A DNA stretch of 64,000 nucleotides, from NCBI GenBank assembly GCA_933822405.4, contig CAKOGP040002036.1:170830-234829 (forward strand). Reading direction: 5' to 3'. This document shows, piece by piece, positions 59,993 through 64,000 of the stretch; position 1 is the first letter of the stretch, and every line of letters starts with the position of its first letter. A model generated the notes under the pieces. It was not told the DNA's origin and searched no databases. It saw only the letters and a list, made by a program, of their open reading frames with translations. A program made the position numbers and the translations under genes. This DNA comes from Cylindrotheca closterium. Its lineage: Eukaryota; Bacillariophyta; Bacillariophyceae; Bacillariales; Bacillariaceae.

Positions 59993-60262
59993 ATTGAAAG
60001 ACACTTGAACATTCGAAGCCACTCAGTTGGTATACTCCTAATTTTAACATTTGCTTCGAAATAAAACCAATTATCGTTCTAGTTGGATCTTGAAGCCTTA
60101 ATTCTACTGTATGTGTATCTGTCATGCTGTGAACCGGTATAGTCCAATGATAGGACAGCTATACTGGCTGAAGAGCAAAATGTTTCCCCTTTTGGTCATT
60201 ATCTTATAGATGCACTTCTTTATGAAGTAGCTTCCTGGAACACAATTTTGATAGCCTAGCCA

Positions 60263-61333
60263 TCACACTTTAGAAACATCAGAATTTTTATGGTGATGAT
60301 CTGGTTTCAGCGGCCATTCCATTTTATGCCGCATGCTCTGGGTGATCTCCCAGGTTCCCAGAATTGCGTCCTTCACAGACACACTATGTTCTTTCACAAG
60401 GAACATCACTAGGGAAACTCCGATGAAAAAGAAAAGACCAGCGCTGAAGTAAAGAGAATAATTTCGAAAGTGTCTCGTTGCGTAAAAGGAGATCAATCCG
60501 CCCAACCAGAAAGCAATCACAAGCAGCAAGAGGACCATGGCTTTCCATACTTTCGTTCGGTTGCCCCTTATGACTTGCCCAAGAGTAATGGCCATATCTG
60601 TTGTCGATCCTGTCAATGAACACCGAATCAGATTGGAACTGAAGATGGAGGCAATACCGTTCTGAATACCCGCAGCTGCCGCTGCCAGGCAAAAGATATA
60701 GGGATCTCCTTTTCCTTTTGCAGACAGAATACTCGCTGCGGTGAGAAAGAGACCGCCAATCAAAAAGGTTGGACCGTAGGTAGGCTCAAGTCTGTAGGGA
60801 GTTGCGTTGGGCGTCAATAATCCCGACAAGAACGAACCCAAAAAGTAGCTTGCAATGAGACTAACTTGTGCGCCCACTTCTTCGAATTCATTGTCCGCGA
60901 GGTATACTGCAGAGCGAGTGTACTTGCTTGTGAATCCAGCAATACTTTTCTTGGTGTTGTTGGGCGAAACGAGACCAGAAAGACAGGCTCCATTGACGTA
61001 TCCATTGTTAAAGGCAATTAGAGCTCCGACAAAGAGAACAAATGCTGCTTCTCGCTTGGAATAGTCTTCCCCCATTAGCTTCGAAATTCCTTCCTTCACC
61101 CAGTCTTTCTTCTTGCCGATAGCTTCCATCATAATGACGGAGCCACGGCGAACATTCTGTATCACTGAGGATCTTCTTCCGTCTTTGGAAGAGCGTGCAG
61201 AAGATTGAAGACGACCTTTGTGAATCTCGCCTATTGCTCTTTCTACTTCTTCTTCATCAGCGTCCATCCATGCTTCATCCTCATCGATAGAGGCCACTTT
61301 GGGAGGATCTTGTGATGTCTTCTCTACAGCCAT
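60263..61333 (-). CDS. DUF1275 (YoaK-like) family membrane protein
   Basis: Single exon, 356 aa, convergent with katG. A charged cytosolic N-terminus (~90 aa; acidic DEDEAWMDADEEE, then basic RRSSVIQNVRRGS) precedes six predicted TM helices at ~93-117, 157-174, 185-205, 212-233, 263-287 and 292-314. Family features: IAFNNGYVNGACLSGL in TM1, a FLGSFLSGLL helix, AAAAGIQNGIASIF, then IRCSLTGSTTDMAITLGQ, the conserved R-x-x-x-(L)TG-x-x-T-D signature of DUF1275. The family's substrate is not established. The ATG at 61333 gives a complete first helix; the tail ends in a short His-rich stretch. Confidence 0.9.
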   Translation of the reverse strand: MAVEKTSQDPPKVASIDEDEAWMDADEEEVERAIGEIHKGRLQSSARSSKDGRRSSVIQNVRRGSVIMMEAIGKKKDWVKEGISKLMGEDYSKREAAFVLFVGALIAFNNGYVNGACLSGLVSPNNTKKSIAGFTSKYTRSAVYLADNEFEEVGAQVSLIASYFLGSFLSGLLTPNATPYRLEPTYGPTFLIGGLFLTAASILSAKGKGDPYIFCLAAAAAGIQNGIASIFSSNLIRCSLTGSTTDMAITLGQVIRGNRTKVWKAMVLLLLVIAFWLGGLISFYATRHFRNYSLYFSAGLFFFIGVSLVMFLVKEHSVSVKDAILGTWEITQSMRHKMEWPLKPDHHHKNSDVSKV

Positions 61334-62068
61334 TGCCTTTGTTTTTTCTTGGGTCTAAAATATATGTGTACTGGTGGTTCAGTGATGGCTCCATATATAT
61401 AATATCTGATGTTGGCTTCTGACATTTTGAAGGAAATAATCTCGCGCCGCAGGCAGGTTATTTAAAACCTTTTTGACGCCAGTGGTTTTCATTGGGCAAC
61501 GACGTGAACGATAGCGTTTTTTTTGGGGGCCACCAGTCACTTGTCACGATGGTCACGTGTCCCGCTGGTCTACAAATGCCTGAATTTAAAAAACTTCCGA
61601 CGCCACTGTTCCTAAAATTCAAGGAAACCCAATGTGGTAAGTATTCTGGTCGTTCACCATATCAGAAAATAAGGGAGAAGGCGTTGTTGCAACCTTGTCT
61701 GAGTTCATAAAGATAGATGATCGCTCTTCCGTAGTAAAGAGCAACCTTTTCTTTTTTGAATCCCCTCACCATTCTTCGCTCGCCAGTTGATACTGTATAT
61801 TCGCAAATCAACCTTCCGACTGACTGATAGTCGACTCTCTCCAAAAATTCGAGGGAATGATCAGGCAAGACGGTAGACGGACTGGCAAGAGGAGATACCT
61901 CGTAACGTGACTGACTGGACTGCCGAGTCCCGAGCAGATATATTAGAGCGATCGAAGGCCAACGGTCGTCGCCAATCTCAAGCCCAAGATCAATCATCTA
62001 TCATCTACTCACAGCTGCTTCAGACCCCCGTAAATACACCTCAATAGCAATATCAATCACCGTCTATC
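61334..62068. other. Upstream region of retroelement ORF; LTR not resolved
   Basis: 735 bp between the DUF1275 gene and the Gag start. A 5' LTR and primer-binding site would be expected here. No convincing TG...CA boundary or tRNA-complementary site could be fixed without the 3' LTR, which lies outside the window. Confidence 0.4.
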
Positions 62069-64000
62069 ATGTCCAACAGTAGCTACATCAATGCACTAGT
62101 ACGCTCTCTCCACGATGAGAGCCAGGAGCACAATGTTGTCACGTTAAGTGGAAGCCAGCCCGAAATTCGAAGCCCCCATTCGCAGTCAGAGCCACCAAGT
62201 TTGTTCACACCATCGGCCAACACATGGGGAGGACAGTTCAACCCTGATCATTTCCAGCGCAACGAGTTCGCTATGATGTCAGCAAGTCCTGTCAATGTGG
62301 AGAATGCAGCGTTCGCCGCGATGACTGCCGCGTCGCATCACAAATATGAAAAAAATGAAAAAAGGAGCGATCGCATCAACGAGAAATCGTATTGGGTCAA
62401 CGGAAGCCACGTGGACAAAACCATCACCTACAACCAGTATACCATCGATACTGCCGTCCTAGCTCCAACCACAGAGTCTCCGGAAATCAAGCAAGCGATC
62501 CTACAACAGTCTGTGAACTCCATCAAGCAGACAAAGACAACAATGGAACACAAGGTGGATTTCTTGATGAAACGCTACACATCAGTCTGCCCAGACGTTC
62601 GCTCGCGAGTCAACGCCGCCACCAGCGAATTGTTCGACGTGACTAGTGACGTGTACGAATTCACAAGCCTGCACGTCATCGACAACATGGGACAAGCAAT
62701 TGCTACAGGACCGGGACCAGGACTTCCAGCACCATTTAGAGCCGCTGCCACATACTTCCGAGTCGAGCTCCGATTGGTCCCACGGCTGTGTTCCCTACGA
62801 ACTGACATTGGAATCGACCCAACAAAGTTCCCACCATCTTCCAACAGAGCTGTATACGTTCCAGTGCCAAGAGTCCAGAACCAGATGGACGTATCCATCA
62901 CTCGCCAAATGGTAATGGACCAAGCACATCACAAGGAAATCATCGCAGCAATGGCAGCACTAGGAGAAGAGTTCTCGATGAGAGCTGCAACCAGAGACGG
63001 AGAGCCCGATAACGACGTCTACGAAAAGTGGTCCAAGCAACAGATCGCAAAGACCCAATTCCAAGCGCTCGAACAAGCACTCATGGCCACCTACGTCGGA
63101 CTACAACAAGGAATGGAGACGCCAAACCAACAACTGGCAAAACTCAACATGATCCGATACGAAGGAGGCACGATGATTTATGACAGCGTGGCTACTTTAT
63201 TTGGCAGAATTGCCACGATTCTAAATGGGTTCAGCCACGAGAATCCCCCGCCAACCAACCTATCAGACTTGGCAGGAGTAGTGTTCCAAGCCTTCACACA
63301 AGAAATCAAGGACGTTGTGGCTGAACACCTAGAGACAGGAGCAGCAGGACCACTGCTTATGGACTACCCCAGCAACCTGTCTCGAATGCACCGCCTACGC
63401 GAACGAGCAGAGAAGGAAGAGAAGCGCATCAAGCAACTCGTGGGAATTGCAAACAGCGCGGGACTAGTCAGACCAAACAGAAGCTGCGTTCCAGGACCAT
63501 CTGCACCAACGAGACCAGGAGGAAGAGCTTTTGCGGGATTCCACCAACAAGGATTCCAAGAATTCCAAGACAACTGCTCCTTCCAAACTCCAAAGATTGC
63601 GACCGACGGAACCTTCCACACCGCATTGACAACCCCTCCAGCACCAGAGCGAAATGTTCGAGTCACCGACGGACAAGGAAGACAATTGTTGGTCCCGACA
63701 TCAGACAGTAAACTATACTGCCCACAAGCTGCCCTAACAATGCTAGCATGCATGAGTGCCGCCGAAGAAGCATTCAACATCGAAGAAGAAAGTGACAAAA
63801 CATCCTCGATCCATTGTTGGGGATGCCAAAAGATAGGCCACACATTCCGAGAATGCCCCCACAAAGGAGATCTGGGAGTTATCAGCCAGTTTGAAAAAAG
63901 CCTAGAGGACTACAGACTAAAGAGAGAGCAGAGACGACACAAAAGCGAGATAACAAGTTACAAGGACAGCGGTTACATTAATCACATAGTTTATGAAACA
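62069..64000 (+). mobile_element. Retrotransposon Gag(-Pol) ORF, 5' part, open at window end
   Basis: A single frame from the ATG at 62069 runs 644 codons to the window edge without a stop. The first ~250 codons are Ser/Asn/Thr-rich capsid-like sequence; the middle is helical. A CCHC zinc knuckle CWGCQKIGHTFREC (C-x2-C-x4-H-x4-C) lies at ~63814-63855, near codons 583-596, followed by a charged region, as in Gag of LTR retrotransposons upstream of protease. Copia-type (CoDi) elements dominate diatom genomes, which makes that the likely class, but no protease, integrase or reverse transcriptase is in view. The frame is intact, suggesting a young copy. Confidence 0.85.

Noticed and set aside
63364..63864. 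166-codon minus-strand ORF
   Set aside because: Antisense to the Gag frame, which has the CCHC knuckle.

Overview
The window reads as nuclear DNA of a stramenopile alga, most probably a raphid pennate diatom. Genes are mostly single-exon or carry a few very short GT-AG introns (68-146 bp). There is a local expansion of heat-shock-factor (HSF) genes, secreted proteins of diatom cell-wall or adhesive type, BspA-like leucine-rich-repeat (LRR) proteins, and a retrotransposon Gag with a CCHC zinc knuckle. The species call is inference; no rRNA, tRNA or organelle marker was seen.

Layout. (1) 1-10.7 kb: five HSF-type transcription factor genes in tandem on the minus strand, each with one intron at the same codon of the DNA-binding domain. 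The third is fused to a multi-pass membrane domain, and the first runs off the left edge. (2) 10.7-18.9 kb: gene-poor DNA with several tandem duplications, including a decayed unit of about 1.29 kb present 2.4 times. (3) 18.9-22.0 kb: a secreted Cys-rich protein and an acidic, probably nuclear protein. (4) 23.6-30.6 kb: six copies of a short secreted protein family (94-97 aa) with a Val-Pro-rich hydrophobic block and a Lys/Ser-rich, silaffin-like tail, in two subtypes; two of them form a head-to-head inverted repeat. (5) 30.9-35.6 kb: a WD40 protein resembling THOC6, a mariner-like MITE, and a membrane-anchored protein with two SILK-RVxF (PP1-docking) pairs. (6) 36.8-42.4 kb: three LRR_5/ankyrin-like proteins, one frameshifted, followed by a small secreted protein. 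(7) 44.8-50.4 kb: one large gene (RelA/SpoT-like fold plus TPRs) broken by about six frameshifts and one stop. (8) 50.7-54.9 kb: an MFS transporter and a secreted nidogen/VWD protein with a GDPH motif. (9) 55.5-57.2 kb: a TIR element with ACCGCGAATT subterminal repeats. (10) 57.5-61.3 kb: a secreted, probably GPI-anchored catalase-peroxidase (KatG) with four introns, and a DUF1275 membrane protein. (11) 62.1 kb to the end: the 5' part of a retrotransposon gag-pol ORF.

There is no operon logic. The coherent themes are local gene-family amplification (HSFs, short secreted peptides, LRR proteins) and a secretome directed to the cell wall or surface: silaffin-like peptides, the GDPH/VWD protein, a Cys-rich protein and surface KatG. 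The strongest candidates for undescribed biology are the membrane-fused HSF at 5043-6812 and the short secreted Val-Pro/Lys peptide family at 23.6-30.6 kb.
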